Shown: positions 25,991-35,600, counted from the first letter of the stretch. The stretch is DNA of 64,000 nucleotides from Bacteroidia bacterium (GCA_030425425.1 JAUIAO010000008.1:82277-146276); one strand, 5' to 3'. Numbers and translations are program-made. Notes: a model not told the origin generated them from the sequence alone.

Positions 25991-27379
25991 ATGTACGAAC
26001 ACCGTTTTTCAAAGTATTTCCCAATTCTGTTTTTATTGACAGACTTGATATGTCTCAATCTTGGTATATCCTATGCCAATTTTGAAAAATTTGGTCAATG
26101 GGTAAACTCAGACGATCACTACCTTACTCTTCAGATCATTCTGAATGTTTCTTGGGTAGTCATTTTCGTGATTACTAGGCTTTATGAAATTAGTCGTGAA
26201 TCCAGGTTGATTGATCATCTGAACAAGGTTCTCAGTGGTCTTGTAATTAATCTTTCGGTGGTTTTTGCCTTATGGTTTATTGCTAAACCAGTCTATTATT
26301 CCAGGCAACATTTATTCCTTACCTATCTTGCCTTCACATTGTTGCTGGTATTATGGAGAACGTCCTGGCACTTTTTGATCAGATATGGAAGAACCAGAGG
26401 GTATAATGTCAGAAATGTGGCCTTTGTAGGATATGGTGATCTCGCGACTGAGTTAGAATTGTATTTTAGATCCAACAAAGGACTTGGGTATATATTTAAA
26501 GGCTATTTTGATAATAATCCTCCGGATCGAAAAAGAAGATATTTAGGAGATATCAGTTCAATAAAGCAATATGTATCAACAAAAGACCACATAGATGTGT
26601 TGTTTTGTAGCCTCCCGAGTTTAAATGACGATGAAGTCAAATCTTTGATCAATTTCGCTGAAAACAATCTGATTAAAGTCAAAATTATTTCTCAGTTTAG
26701 TCGTCTGGGAAATAAGAGTTTGAGTATTCAGAAACTAGGACAGATTCCAATTATCAATGTTGGAGCAATTCCATTGGATAGTGTAGTAAATCAGTTTGTA
26801 AAAAGAGCTTTCGATATTTTATTTGGAACCCTTGTGCTTGTTTTCATATTCTCTTGGTTGATTCCAATTATTGGTTTGTTAATCAAGCTCGAATCTAAGG
26901 GCCCTATCTTTTTTAAGCAATTGCGAAATGGAAGAGATAATCATCCATTCTTATGTTGGAAATTTAGAACAATGGTGGTCAATAATGAATCTGACACAAA
27001 GCAGGCTACTAAAGGAGATGCTCGTATTACCAAAGTCGGTGCGATTTTAAGAAAGACGAGCATTGACGAAATTCCGCAGTTTATCAATGTTTTGCTGGGC
27101 GATATGTCAGTAGTAGGTCCAAGACCACACCCCATCAAGTTAAATGAAGAGTTCAAACCGAAAATAGATCGATTTATACAGAGACATGCTGTGAAGCCTG
27201 GGATTACAGGTCTGGCTCAGGCCAAGGGCTTCAGAGGAGAAACGGCCGCATTTAGTGATATGAACGGTCGTGTTAGGCTGGATCGGTTTTATGTAAAAAA
27301 CTGGTCAATGTTTCTCGATTTGAAAATCATCATTTTGACTATTGTCTCTATTTTGAAAGGTAGTGAAAATGCTTATTGA
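25991..27379 (+). CDS. Undecaprenyl-phosphate glycosylphosphotransferase (WcaJ-like)
   Basis: Initiates repeat-unit synthesis by moving a hexose-1-phosphate from a UDP-sugar to undecaprenyl phosphate. N-terminal four-TM region and CoA-binding-like domain (about 1-250; GYGDLATELE), then a hydrophobic hairpin (about 280-305) and the catalytic bacterial sugar-transferase domain: KRAFDILFG, PIFFKQLRNGRDNHPF, WKFRTM, RKTSIDEIPQFINVLLGDMS, GPRPHPI and VKPGITGLAQ. All motifs are intact. ATG 25991 was chosen over the adjacent TTG 25988. The sugar (glucose, galactose or other) is not readable from the sequence. Confidence 0.92.
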   Translation: MYEHRFSKYFPILFLLTDLICLNLGISYANFEKFGQWVNSDDHYLTLQIILNVSWVVIFVITRLYEISRESRLIDHLNKVLSGLVINLSVVFALWFIAKPVYYSRQHLFLTYLAFTLLLVLWRTSWHFLIRYGRTRGYNVRNVAFVGYGDLATELELYFRSNKGLGYIFKGYFDNNPPDRKRRYLGDISSIKQYVSTKDHIDVLFCSLPSLNDDEVKSLINFAENNLIKVKIISQFSRLGNKSLSIQKLGQIPIINVGAIPLDSVVNQFVKRAFDILFGTLVLVFIFSWLIPIIGLLIKLESKGPIFFKQLRNGRDNHPFLCWKFRTMVVNNESDTKQATKGDARITKVGAILRKTSIDEIPQFINVLLGDMSVVGPRPHPIKLNEEFKPKIDRFIQRHAVKPGITGLAQAKGFRGETAAFSDMNGRVRLDRFYVKNWSMFLDLKIIILTIVSILKGSENAY

Positions 27380-27477
27380 GACATTATGTCCATCTGTCCC
27401 GGTATTTTCTTCATTCATCGAAATAGTTATATTAATTCTTTCTCCTTTTATACTTTAGTTATTGTAAAATTGATTAG

Positions 27478-28578
27478 ATGCTAATAATTCTTGCGATAAC
27501 GACGGCTTTTACAGTGGCTTTTATTCTTCTGCCAGTGATCATCAAGGTAAGTAGATCAATAGATTTGCTTGATGCTCCTGATAGAAGAAAGATTCACAAT
27601 GTATCAACCCCTGCTCTCGGGGGAATCGGGATATTTATCGGTGGTATTACGGCAGCTACTATGACCATTCCTTTTGCGGAATTGGCTGGGTTGAAGTTTT
27701 TGTTCTTTGGGCTTCTTATCATCTTTTTCATGGGTCTTAGGGATGATATTTCCAGTCTTGTAGCCAAGCACAAGTTGTTTGCTCAAATTTTTGCTGCGAT
27801 TTTGATCGTAGTTTTTTCGGATATTCAGCTTAGAGGACTCTATGGCATTTTTGGGATTAATGAGATGCCAATTTGGTTCAATATCCCTTTTACTATTTTT
27901 GTGATTGTAGCACTTACAAATAGTTTCAATCTAATTGATGGAGTGGATGGCCTTGCTGGATCTGTGAGTATATTGATTTTGACGTTCTTCGGAACTGCAT
28001 TCATGTTTTTGGGTCTAGATGCCTACGGAATATTTGCCTTTTCTATTGCTGGTGCTGTATTTGCCTTTTTGTTTTTCAATTGGCATCCATCTAAAGTTTT
28101 TATGGGTGATACAGGGTCTATGATTTTGGGCTTTGTAATATCTGCATTGGCGATTGAGTTTATTAATAGCAGTCCACAGATTGATATTCTAGGATTAAGT
28201 ATAAACTCGCCCGTAGGAGTAGCGATTGGAGCTCTCATCGTTCCAATTTTCGATACGCTCAGGGTCTTCGTTATACGTTTTATAAATGGTAAAAACCCGT
28301 TGGATCCAGATCGAAATCATTTGCATCACGGGTTACTAAAATTAGGTTTCAATCATTCTCAGGTTACTTTGACTCTTCTAGGACTCAATGTATTTATTCT
28401 CTTGACTATTCTTGTCTTGGATTCATTTGTAGGTAATCTGGGTTTGATATTGACATCTATAGCAATTGCAGGTGGTCTCTCTTTAATACTGGGGTTAAAA
28501 CTTTCTAAAAAACGATTCATGGGGAAAGAAGCTGCAGTTCTAACAAAATCGAATCTTTATATTTCTAAATCTGCCTGA
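27478..28578 (+). CDS. MraY/WecA-type undecaprenyl-phosphate HexNAc-1-P transferase
   Basis: 366-residue polytopic membrane enzyme of the PNPT family. Motifs: DAPDRRKIHNVSTPALGG (residues 28-45), GLRDDIS (near 85), NSFNLIDGVDGLAG (about 145-158), FMGDTGSM (about 203-210) and DRNHLHHGLL (about 282-291). It transfers a GlcNAc- or related HexNAc-1-phosphate to undecaprenyl phosphate, as WecA/TagO does. It is the second initiating enzyme in the locus, 98 bp after the WcaJ-like gene. It is not MraY of the murein pathway by context, since no other dcw genes adjoin. Confidence 0.88.
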   Translation: MLIILAITTAFTVAFILLPVIIKVSRSIDLLDAPDRRKIHNVSTPALGGIGIFIGGITAATMTIPFAELAGLKFLFFGLLIIFFMGLRDDISSLVAKHKLFAQIFAAILIVVFSDIQLRGLYGIFGINEMPIWFNIPFTIFVIVALTNSFNLIDGVDGLAGSVSILILTFFGTAFMFLGLDAYGIFAFSIAGAVFAFLFFNWHPSKVFMGDTGSMILGFVISALAIEFINSSPQIDILGLSINSPVGVAIGALIVPIFDTLRVFVIRFINGKNPLDPDRNHLHHGLLKLGFNHSQVTLTLLGLNVFILLTILVLDSFVGNLGLILTSIAIAGGLSLILGLKLSKKRFMGKEAAVLTKSNLYISKSA

Positions 28579-28593
28579 GAAAACTTGATTAAT

Positions 28594-28601
28594 TACTTTT
28601 G
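28594..28601 (+). promoter_or_regulatory. -7 promoter element before pheS
   Basis: TACTTTTG matches TAnnTTTG exactly. Its position overlaps the GTG at 28601, so transcripts from it would begin after that codon; this favours ATG 28619 as the pheS start. Confidence 0.45.
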
Positions 28602-28618
28602 TGACAGATTTGAAGATC

Positions 28619-29626
28619 ATGAAAGAGAAAATCGAGGCGTACAAAAAGCAAATCCAAGAAAGTGTAGCTAACACTAGTGAACAACTAGAAGACTTCAGAC
28701 TGAGGTTTATTAGCAGAAAGGGTGTTCTTACCGATTTATTTGATGAATTTAAGACAGTTCCTAACGACCAAAAACGATTCTTTGGAAGTGAGCTGAATGT
28801 TCTTAAGCAATTGGCTCAGGATAAGTTTAAGGATTTGGTTGCCAGTCTAGAAGAAGGAAACACGAAGGAAGAGGCCGCAATAGACGTTACCTTACCGTCT
28901 CTCACATCAAAAGGTACAATTCATCCATTGTCTCAAGTTAAAAACAGAATCATTCAGATCTTTGAGAGACAAGGTTTCAGTGTGAAAGATGGACCGGAAA
29001 TAGAAGATGATTTTCACAATTTTACTGCATTGAATTTCCCGGAGAATCACCCGGCCAGAGAAATGCAGGATACTTACTTTATAGAAAAGAATCCTGACGT
29101 CTTATTAAGGACGCATACTTCAAATGTGCAGATTAGGTTGATGGAGCATGGAAAGCCACCTTTCAGATCAATTATGCCTGGTAGGGTTTATAGAAATGAA
29201 GCTATTTCAGCCAGAGCACATTGCTTTTTCAATCAGGTGGAAGGGCTCTATGTGGATCGGAATGTATCTTTTAAAGATCTCAAGCAAACTTTATATCACT
29301 TCTCAAGAGAGCTATTCGGGAAGGGTACTCAGATTCGTTTTAGACCATCATTTTTTCCTTTTACAGAACCAAGTGCAGAGATAGATATCAGCTGCTTTAT
29401 ATGTGGTGGAGACGGCTGTAAAATTTGTAAAAATACTGGTTGGGTGGAGATCGGAGGTTCGGGAATGGTAGATCCGAATGTATTAGAGAGCTGTGGAATA
29501 GATTCGAAGGAGTATAGTGGATTTGCATTTGGTATGGGTATCGAGCGAATTGCTATGCTTAAATACCAAATAGGAGATATTCGATTGTTTTCTGAGAACG
29601 ATCTAAGGTTCTTACAGCAATTCTAG
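28619..29626 (+). CDS. pheS: Phenylalanyl-tRNA synthetase alpha subunit
   Basis: Catalytic subunit of PheRS, charging tRNA-Phe. N-terminal coiled coil (about 1-80), then the class II core: GTIHPLSQVKNRIIQIFERQGF, the motif FHNFTALNFPENHPAREMQD and motif 2 GRVYRNEAISARAHCFFNQVEG, motif 3 GFAFGMGIERIAMLKYQI near the C terminus. A CxxC...CxxC-like cluster (CFICGGDGCKICKNTGW) could bind zinc, as in other Bacteroidota PheS. ATG 28619 chosen (335 residues); a GTG at 28601 is in frame but sits in the promoter element. pheT is not adjacent. Confidence 0.95.
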   Translation: MKEKIEAYKKQIQESVANTSEQLEDFRLRFISRKGVLTDLFDEFKTVPNDQKRFFGSELNVLKQLAQDKFKDLVASLEEGNTKEEAAIDVTLPSLTSKGTIHPLSQVKNRIIQIFERQGFSVKDGPEIEDDFHNFTALNFPENHPAREMQDTYFIEKNPDVLLRTHTSNVQIRLMEHGKPPFRSIMPGRVYRNEAISARAHCFFNQVEGLYVDRNVSFKDLKQTLYHFSRELFGKGTQIRFRPSFFPFTEPSAEIDISCFICGGDGCKICKNTGWVEIGGSGMVDPNVLESCGIDSKEYSGFAFGMGIERIAMLKYQIGDIRLFSENDLRFLQQF

Positions 29627-29651
29627 AGGAGTTACCTTTATAGTAACTCCT
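29627..29651. terminator. Hairpin between convergent pheS and MoxR genes
   Basis: Nine-bp stem AGGAGTTAC / GTAACTCCT with a 7-nt loop sits directly after the pheS stop and overlaps the stop of the opposing MoxR gene. There is no long T run on either strand, so it may act as a weak bidirectional terminator. Confidence 0.5.
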
Positions 29652-30603
29652 TGATCAGAATCTCCTCTGTTTTGCCTTCAGTTTCTGCTTTGAAATTTCG
29701 CACTATTCTGTGAACCAATACTGGCTGAGCGATTTCTTTTACATCCTCAATATCTGGAGAGTATTTTCCTTTGAGTAAGGCGTTACACTTTGCAGCTTGT
29801 ACCAAAAACTGGCTAGCTCTTGGTCCAGCTCCCCACTCCAGATATTCATTGCTCACTGAGGAAGAATGATCCGTAAATGGTCTTGTTTTATGTACTAGTT
29901 TCACAATGTATTCAAATACATTGTCGGCCACAGGTATCTTCTTTATCAACCGCTGAAAACTGAGGATCTGCTCTTTTGAAATAACCTTTTCGATAGTTTT
30001 TTCTTCACTAGAGGTCGTTTGCTTGATGATATCCAATTCTTCTTCCATAGTTGGATACTCGAGTTTGATCATGAACATAAACCTATCCAGCTGTGCTTCC
30101 GGGAGAGGATATGTTCCCTCTTGTTCAATTGGGTTTTGTGTAGCCAAAACGAAAAACGGCTTATCCAACACATGATTCTTTCCACCAATTGTTACAGCGC
30201 CTTCTTGCATCGCTTCCAATAGTGCCGATTGAGTCTTGGGTGGTGTTCTGTTAATCTCATCGGCAAGAATCACATTTGAAAAGATAGGGCCTCTAATGAA
30301 TCTGAAATTTCTATCGGCATCCAGAGTTTCAGCCCCCAGAACATCAGATGGCATTAGGTCAGGAGTAAATTGGATGCGGTTAAAATCCAATCCTAAACTC
30401 TCTGCGATGGTATGAACCAATAGGGTTTTTGCCAAACCAGGCACACCGACCAGCAAGGAATGACCTCCACAGAAAATGGAAGTAATTAATAGTCTCACTA
30501 CTTCTTTTTGACCAATTACTACTTTACCAATCTCCTGCTCTAACTGCTTATATGCTTTGAATAATTCGTCAGCTAATTCAGCATCTTTTTCTATTTCTGC
30601 CAT
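29638..30603 (-). CDS. MoxR-family AAA+ ATPase
   Basis: 321 residues: Walker A GVPGLAKT (about 58-65), Walker B ILADEINR (about 110-117), sensor region ATQNPIEQEGTYPLPEAQLDRFMF, all typical of MoxR ATPases, which act as chaperone-like factors often paired with VWA-domain and DUF58 proteins. No such partner is in the window; instead it is 6 nt after a parvulin-type PPIase gene and closes a minus-strand operon. Cytoplasmic. Confidence 0.92.
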   Translation of the reverse strand: MAEIEKDAELADELFKAYKQLEQEIGKVVIGQKEVVRLLITSIFCGGHSLLVGVPGLAKTLLVHTIAESLGLDFNRIQFTPDLMPSDVLGAETLDADRNFRFIRGPIFSNVILADEINRTPPKTQSALLEAMQEGAVTIGGKNHVLDKPFFVLATQNPIEQEGTYPLPEAQLDRFMFMIKLEYPTMEEELDIIKQTTSSEEKTIEKVISKEQILSFQRLIKKIPVADNVFEYIVKLVHKTRPFTDHSSSVSNEYLEWGAGPRASQFLVQAAKCNALLKGKYSPDIEDVKEIAQPVLVHRIVRNFKAETEGKTEEILIKELL

Positions 30604-30609
30604 TCTTTT

Positions 30610-31959
30610 TTAGTCTTCTAGTAGGTTACAATGATCATATTCAGGATCGATTTCAATATACACCTTGTCACGTGCATCATCAAACCATTCCGAAAGGATT
30701 CTATTTTGTTTGTCATTTTTGGCAGCCATTGCAATTTTCTGATAATCATCCTTCAGGTTGGCTTCATGTGGAGGAACCTTATCCTTGTAATATAATATCC
30801 GATATGCTCTGGAGCCATCTGCTTTTTGAAACTCTATAGGCTTTGTAATATTTCCAATTTGCATGGTATCTATCGTGAAGAAGATAGTTGGATCCAATTC
30901 TTCGACAGACACTCTCGTGCCTTGATTCTGATCTGTAAAAAATCCTCCGGATTGAGATGTCATTTGGTCATCAGAATATTCCTTAGCTGCTTCTCTGAAG
31001 GTAATACTGTCATTGATTATCGTGGTTCGGAGACTGTCCAGGTATTTCTCTGCAGCAATGTAGTCTTTGTTCGATGGTTTTGGCGAAATTAATATATGTC
31101 GGGTTTTGAATTTATTCCCAAGTTTTTGCTGCAATTCTATCAAGTGGAATCCAAACTGTGTTTCTACCGGCATAGACAATTCACCCTCTTTCATAGTCAT
31201 TGCTGTTGCTTCGAACTCCGGGGCTAATTCACCTCTTTTGTAAAATGGGAGCTCACCTCCTCGTGCCGCAGAACCAGGATCTTCTGAATACTGTCTCGCC
31301 AAAGAAGCAAATGATTCTCCTTTGAGTATCCTGCCCCTTAGCTCATACATGAGATTTTTAACTTCGTCTTTTTGTGCTTTGCCAGGTTTAGGGTCCACTA
31401 CAATCTGAGCTACAGAAACTTCAGTGCTGAAAAATGGGAGACTATCAGTTGGAATCTTTTTAAAAAACTTCTTGACTTCAGATGGAGTTACCTCCAAATC
31501 AGCTGTAATCTCTTGCTGCATTCTTTGAACGGTCATTTGTTCCTTGATGTCATCAAATAGCTCAGCTTCAATCTGGTCAATAGACTTTTTGTAATATTTC
31601 TCTATCTCTTCCCTTGAACCAATCTGAGATATCATGTATTCCATTCTATTGGTGAGGTTACTTTGGACTTCCGCATCCTCTACTATTACAGAATCAATTT
31701 CGGCTTTAGCAACCATCATCTTATTCACGACTAGTTGCTCCAAAATCTGACATTTAGCATTGGGTCTTCTAAACTCACCTCTTGATAAAAAGTCAATATA
31801 TGCCTTTTCAAGGTCTGACTTCATTACGATGTAGTTATCAACTTTTGCAATGATTTTGTCAATGACTACAGGATCCTGCGACCAACTCATTAGTGGCAAG
31901 AACAGGAGGAAACTGTTAACGATATATTTCAAATAAACTGTTTTGCTTTGCTTCATCAT
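30610..31959 (-). CDS. SurA-like periplasmic peptidyl-prolyl isomerase
   Basis: 449 residues: signal peptide (ends near MSWSQ, residue 28), SurA N-terminal helical region (about 30-170, starting VDKIIAKVDNYIV), and two parvulin domains (about 178-280 with EDPGSAARGGELPFYKRGEL, and about 283-390 with TRHILISPKPS and SGGFFTD). Predicted chaperone for outer-membrane proteins. The start overlaps the upstream lipoprotein gene by 44 nt, showing translational coupling; a start slightly downstream is possible. Confidence 0.9.
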   Translation of the reverse strand: MMKQSKTVYLKYIVNSFLLFLPLMSWSQDPVVIDKIIAKVDNYIVMKSDLEKAYIDFLSRGEFRRPNAKCQILEQLVVNKMMVAKAEIDSVIVEDAEVQSNLTNRMEYMISQIGSREEIEKYYKKSIDQIEAELFDDIKEQMTVQRMQQEITADLEVTPSEVKKFFKKIPTDSLPFFSTEVSVAQIVVDPKPGKAQKDEVKNLMYELRGRILKGESFASLARQYSEDPGSAARGGELPFYKRGELAPEFEATAMTMKEGELSMPVETQFGFHLIELQQKLGNKFKTRHILISPKPSNKDYIAAEKYLDSLRTTIINDSITFREAAKEYSDDQMTSQSGGFFTDQNQGTRVSVEELDPTIFFTIDTMQIGNITKPIEFQKADGSRAYRILYYKDKVPPHEANLKDDYQKIAMAAKNDKQNRILSEWFDDARDKVYIEIDPEYDHCNLLED

Positions 31960-32767
31960 AAATTTTTTCTTCTAGCTCCTTCTTCAGTGCAATTTTGCGT
32001 TTATTAATGAGTATGTCTCTGATTTGATCCTGAATGAACTCTAACGGAGAAACTTCATTGGATATTTTGTAGTCAAATATTTTGATAAAAAACAGGTTGC
32101 CATCCTTGGACGTTTCTGAATACTTATTCCTTGTTAAAAAAGTGTTTTTATTCTCTATGTTTTCCATCGGAGTGCCCAAGATTAAATCATCGAAAATGAT
32201 CCAGGTACTATCTTCCATATAAGATTTTACCGCAAACTGTGTGATGTAAGATTTCAAGTCATCAACATTGCCTTCAGGATATGCTTTGAAGTTTCTTCTG
32301 AATTGTCTGATGTTTGGTGCTGATTCTGGAATTTGCGCATAGATGCACTTTATAATATTTTGTTTGAGTAGGAAGTTTTCAGACCTTTCGTGATAATATG
32401 ATTCAATGCTTTCACTATTCACCTCCGTGTTGAGGTGTTTATTGATATATTTTCTCTCAAATGCATGAACCATCAGAGCGTACCTGTAATCCAAAACCTT
32501 TCTTTCGATTTCAGCCTCTACAAAATCAATTTCGTCTGCAGATTTGGAAATCATCAGTTGTTTTTTCACCCAGTCCAAGACATATTTTTCACTGAGTTTA
32601 GTGCTGTCTTCTTTACTTATGTTTTCAGGGATCAGGCCTGTGAGATCCGAACGATAAAGGTAACTGTCCATACTTCGAGCGATAGCAGGCTCAGTGGTGG
32701 TTTCCTTAGGCTGGAAAAATTCGCATCCCGAAATAAAAATGATCATCAAGTACGGCACGTACTTCAT
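31916..32767 (-). CDS. Lipoprotein, parvulin-operon associated
   Basis: 283 residues with a lipoprotein signal (FISGC, Cys15). Helical, charged sequence resembling the N-terminal part of SurA/PpiC proteins, with a C-terminal EIRD-like helix, but no recognisable catalytic parvulin motif. Placed directly before the PPIase with a 44-nt overlap; many Bacteroidota have such tandem PPIase-like lipoproteins, so a periplasmic chaperone role is inferred. Its ATG overlaps the end of the RsbW-like gene by 4 nt. Confidence 0.7.
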   Translation of the reverse strand: MKYVPYLMIIFISGCEFFQPKETTTEPAIARSMDSYLYRSDLTGLIPENISKEDSTKLSEKYVLDWVKKQLMISKSADEIDFVEAEIERKVLDYRYALMVHAFERKYINKHLNTEVNSESIESYYHERSENFLLKQNIIKCIYAQIPESAPNIRQFRRNFKAYPEGNVDDLKSYITQFAVKSYMEDSTWIIFDDLILGTPMENIENKNTFLTRNKYSETSKDGNLFFIKIFDYKISNEVSPLEFIQDQIRDILINKRKIALKKELEEKIYDEAKQNSLFEIYR

Positions 32768-33180
32768 TTACTTAGCTTTTTAGTGAGCTTGCAAATATTG
32801 TAATTCTTATCGTTAGTGAATTCAATTTTGTCCATAATTCTCTTCACTAAGAGTAAGCCAACTCCACCTTTTCTTCTAGAAGAGATAATTTCATCCATCG
32901 ATGGTTCTGTATAGCTGTTAAGGTTGAACTGGACTCCCTTGTCTTTGATGGTAAAAGTGACCATATCAGCCGGCTTGAAATCCACCAGCACTTCCAGTTG
33001 ATGTTGTGGGTTGCATTGATTAGAATGGATGATAAGGTTGGCGCATATTTCATCTACAGCAAGAACCATTTTATGTGCTTCTATGTCTCTCACATCATGT
33101 GAGTGGAGGGCTTGCATCACAAACGACCTGATCTTAGTCAAGTTGGACTTATTGCACGCTATGGTAATCTTATCCTTCAT
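32764..33180 (-). CDS. RsbW-like anti-sigma-factor serine kinase / HATPase
   Basis: 138 residues with a compact HATPase_c_2 domain: N box DEICANLIIHSN (about 47-58) and G box RKGGVGLLLVKRIMD (about 111-125). In partner switching such kinases phosphorylate a STAS antagonist and bind a sigma factor or other target. Here it overlaps the STAS gene upstream by 11 nt and is followed by the lipoprotein. The target is not in the window. Confidence 0.85.
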   Translation of the reverse strand: MKDKITIACNKSNLTKIRSFVMQALHSHDVRDIEAHKMVLAVDEICANLIIHSNQCNPQHQLEVLVDFKPADMVTFTIKDKGVQFNLNSYTEPSMDEIISSRRKGGVGLLLVKRIMDKIEFTNDKNYNICKLTKKLSK

Positions 33181-33511
33181 TCAAAAACTCAATAGCTTCT
33201 TTTTCAGATGTTTTGATATTCATTAGATGCTGTAATCCCAAAATACTGAAGACTTCACTTACGGTTTCCTGAAGTCCAAACACCACCAAGCGAATCTGTT
33301 GATTTTTCAGATCCTCCAGGTAAGAAATAAATACTCCCAGTCCTGCAGAGGAAATATAATCCAGTTGCTGCAGGTCCATTAGGATTTTCTTATGGTTTTT
33401 GGCGGCTTCTTTGATCGCATTATCCAACTCTATAGAAGAGCTCGCGTCTATTTCACCGACTACCGAAATCCGATGTATATCTTCTATAAGTTCTGTATTT
33501 ATTGCTACCAT
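33170..33511 (-). CDS. STAS-domain anti-anti-sigma factor
   Basis: 113 residues forming one STAS domain; LDYISSAGLGVFISYL contains the serines (Ser54/Ser55) where phosphorylation by the kinase is expected. Sits between the SpoIIE-type phosphatase (5-nt gap) and the RsbW-like kinase (11-nt overlap), completing a three-gene partner-switching module. Confidence 0.87.
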   Translation of the reverse strand: MVAINTELIEDIHRISVVGEIDASSSIELDNAIKEAAKNHKKILMDLQQLDYISSAGLGVFISYLEDLKNQQIRLVVFGLQETVSEVFSILGLQHLMNIKTSEKEAIEFLNEG

Positions 33512-33516
33512 ATTTG

Positions 33517-35565
33517 TTATTTAAACCTGACCAGCGTCAGGGTATAATCATCATCAAGTTTGTTGTTATCCAGAAATGTTACCAAATCGCCAATGATGGA
33601 TTCCTTCATTTGATCCAATGGTTCATCGATGTGGTTAAGTAGTGAATTGATTAGCCCCTCTGAGCCGAACTGTTGTTTTTCATGATTCTTTGCTTCTGCT
33701 ATTCCATCTGTATAAAGCAATAGCAAATCTCCTGGTGAGTAGCTAATTGTACCCTCTTCAACGTAGGAGTCGAAACCGGAGTTTCTTATTATTCCTAAAC
33801 CTACTCCTTCAGTGGTCAAATTGGTGATTTTCTTCGATGAAGCAGAATAAAACAGACCCGGACAATGACCAGCTCTGGTAAAGCAAATCTTCTGTTCTAT
33901 TGTATTCAGAACAAAAAACATTGCTGTGATAAACGAGGACTTTTCAAGGCATTTGCCCAATGCAAGATTTGCTCGAGTTGTAAATTCTTTCGGTGAAACC
34001 TTACTCTGTGCAATACTGTGGAAAATACCGCGCATTTGCGCCATGTTGAAGGCCGCAGAGGTTCCTTTGCCAGATACATCTGCAATGACCAGGTTGAATA
34101 GGCCCGGTAAAGGTTCAATAATGTCATAATAATCTCCCCCAACCTCATCTGCGGCCATACTGAAAGCTACAATGTCAAATTTGTCATTATGCTCAAGTAC
34201 AGAAGGCAACAAGCTTTTCTGCACACTCTTAGCAATTTTCAACTGCTCTTTGTAACGCTCGTTTTCCAATGCTTCCTGGATCAACTGAAAATTTTCGATC
34301 GAAATACTGGCCTGGTTTACGAAAGTGGTGATAATATCCACCATCTCACGGTTAAACGCGTCACTGACTTCTTGCAATAAAGCAAGGCTTCCTATTTGTT
34401 GACTTTGTACCAAAATAGGTATGGCAATGATCGATTTAAAATCCGGGTGATTGAGTGACCCTATAACCTTGGCGGATGAGAATTCATAAGTGACTTGATA
34501 TGAAAGGATTTTACGGATAAACTCTTGTTTCACGGTGGTTTTAATATCGCCAATCGTTTCTTTGGCAATTCCGCGTGAAATGACATGATTCGCAGAGCCA
34601 CTTTTGATTTCGAGCCACGCAGCATCAGCAAACACAGCGCTCATAGAGCTTTCCAATAAAATATCATAGGTCTGCTCTTCACTTTGACCCGCTGGGATCG
34701 ATTGACTTAGTTTTTGAAAATCTATGGCTTCCTGTAGTTTTCGCTCAAAAACGGAAGAAGTAGGTAAATTGAATAAAGTGACCAGTATAGCTATTCCCGC
34801 ATAGAGAATGATAAACACGAACAGGGATACAAAGTATACACGATCCAGCAGATCAATACTCAGTGCCTTGGTATCTGCAAAACTCATCAGGTTGAGGAGG
34901 AAATGATAGAGGTAAATTCCAGAAAGCAGGATAAAAAGGATACTCTTCCACTTTTGCTTGAAGTTGAGATAAGCAATCCACTTTAAGTTAAAAGACAGAA
35001 TGAGTGCTAACCCACCCAGAAAAATGAGTGCAGTGTTGAAATTGACACTGAGAAATTTATTTCCAAATAAGTCAAAGACAAGGCTTCCATATAGCGCATA
35101 TTCGAAGAATCCCCATAGTTGAATCAGGTTTTTAGACTTCTGATAAAGGATCAATCGCTTCCATACCACGAACGTTGATACCAGATATACGATGATCAGC
35201 GCAATGAGAATATTGTACAGAAAATTGATTGTAAGCGGGTTTGCGCTAATATTGCTACTTCCAAAGACATAGAAAAATACCCTGATGAGCAGCGAACCAA
35301 TAGTGGTAATCAGACCGGTAATAAATACTCGCCAGAGTAAATCCAGAAAATTAATACTATCTGCTTTGGTGATTGAGAATCTGTAAAAAGCAATTGTAGA
35401 TAGTACTAAGGTGCTGAGAAATATTTGTGGGAGCATTCTGGATAGCTCAATATTGAGCTGGTATCGCTCCACAAACAGCAAGTACAAATCAAAAAACGTA
35501 AACAGCAACCAGGAAAGAATTCCTGCCAGTAGGCTTAAGCGTATTTTGAGTTTGTTAGACAGCAT
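33517..35565 (-). CDS. Membrane-anchored GAF-SpoIIE (PP2C) serine phosphatase
   Basis: 682 residues from ATG 35565 (the frame is open to 35622, but that part overlies the guaB terminator side and has no family character). Eight or so N-terminal transmembrane segments (about 8-275), a GAF domain (about 300-440), a coiled linker (LIQEALENERYKEQLKIAKSVQKSL) and a SpoIIE/PPM phosphatase domain (about 480-680) with VGGDYYDI, VIADVSGKGTSAAFNMAQMR, TRAGHCPG and LLYTDGIAEAKN metal motifs. It would dephosphorylate the downstream STAS protein in response to a membrane or small-molecule signal. Confidence 0.88.
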   Translation of the reverse strand: MLSNKLKIRLSLLAGILSWLLFTFFDLYLLFVERYQLNIELSRMLPQIFLSTLVLSTIAFYRFSITKADSINFLDLLWRVFITGLITTIGSLLIRVFFYVFGSSNISANPLTINFLYNILIALIIVYLVSTFVVWKRLILYQKSKNLIQLWGFFEYALYGSLVFDLFGNKFLSVNFNTALIFLGGLALILSFNLKWIAYLNFKQKWKSILFILLSGIYLYHFLLNLMSFADTKALSIDLLDRVYFVSLFVFIILYAGIAILVTLFNLPTSSVFERKLQEAIDFQKLSQSIPAGQSEEQTYDILLESSMSAVFADAAWLEIKSGSANHVISRGIAKETIGDIKTTVKQEFIRKILSYQVTYEFSSAKVIGSLNHPDFKSIIAIPILVQSQQIGSLALLQEVSDAFNREMVDIITTFVNQASISIENFQLIQEALENERYKEQLKIAKSVQKSLLPSVLEHNDKFDIVAFSMAADEVGGDYYDIIEPLPGLFNLVIADVSGKGTSAAFNMAQMRGIFHSIAQSKVSPKEFTTRANLALGKCLEKSSFITAMFFVLNTIEQKICFTRAGHCPGLFYSASSKKITNLTTEGVGLGIIRNSGFDSYVEEGTISYSPGDLLLLYTDGIAEAKNHEKQQFGSEGLINSLLNHIDEPLDQMKESIIGDLVTFLDNNKLDDDYTLTLVRFK

Positions 35566-35600
35566 TGCGAAGGGGCAAAAATACGCGTAGGGGTGGTAAT

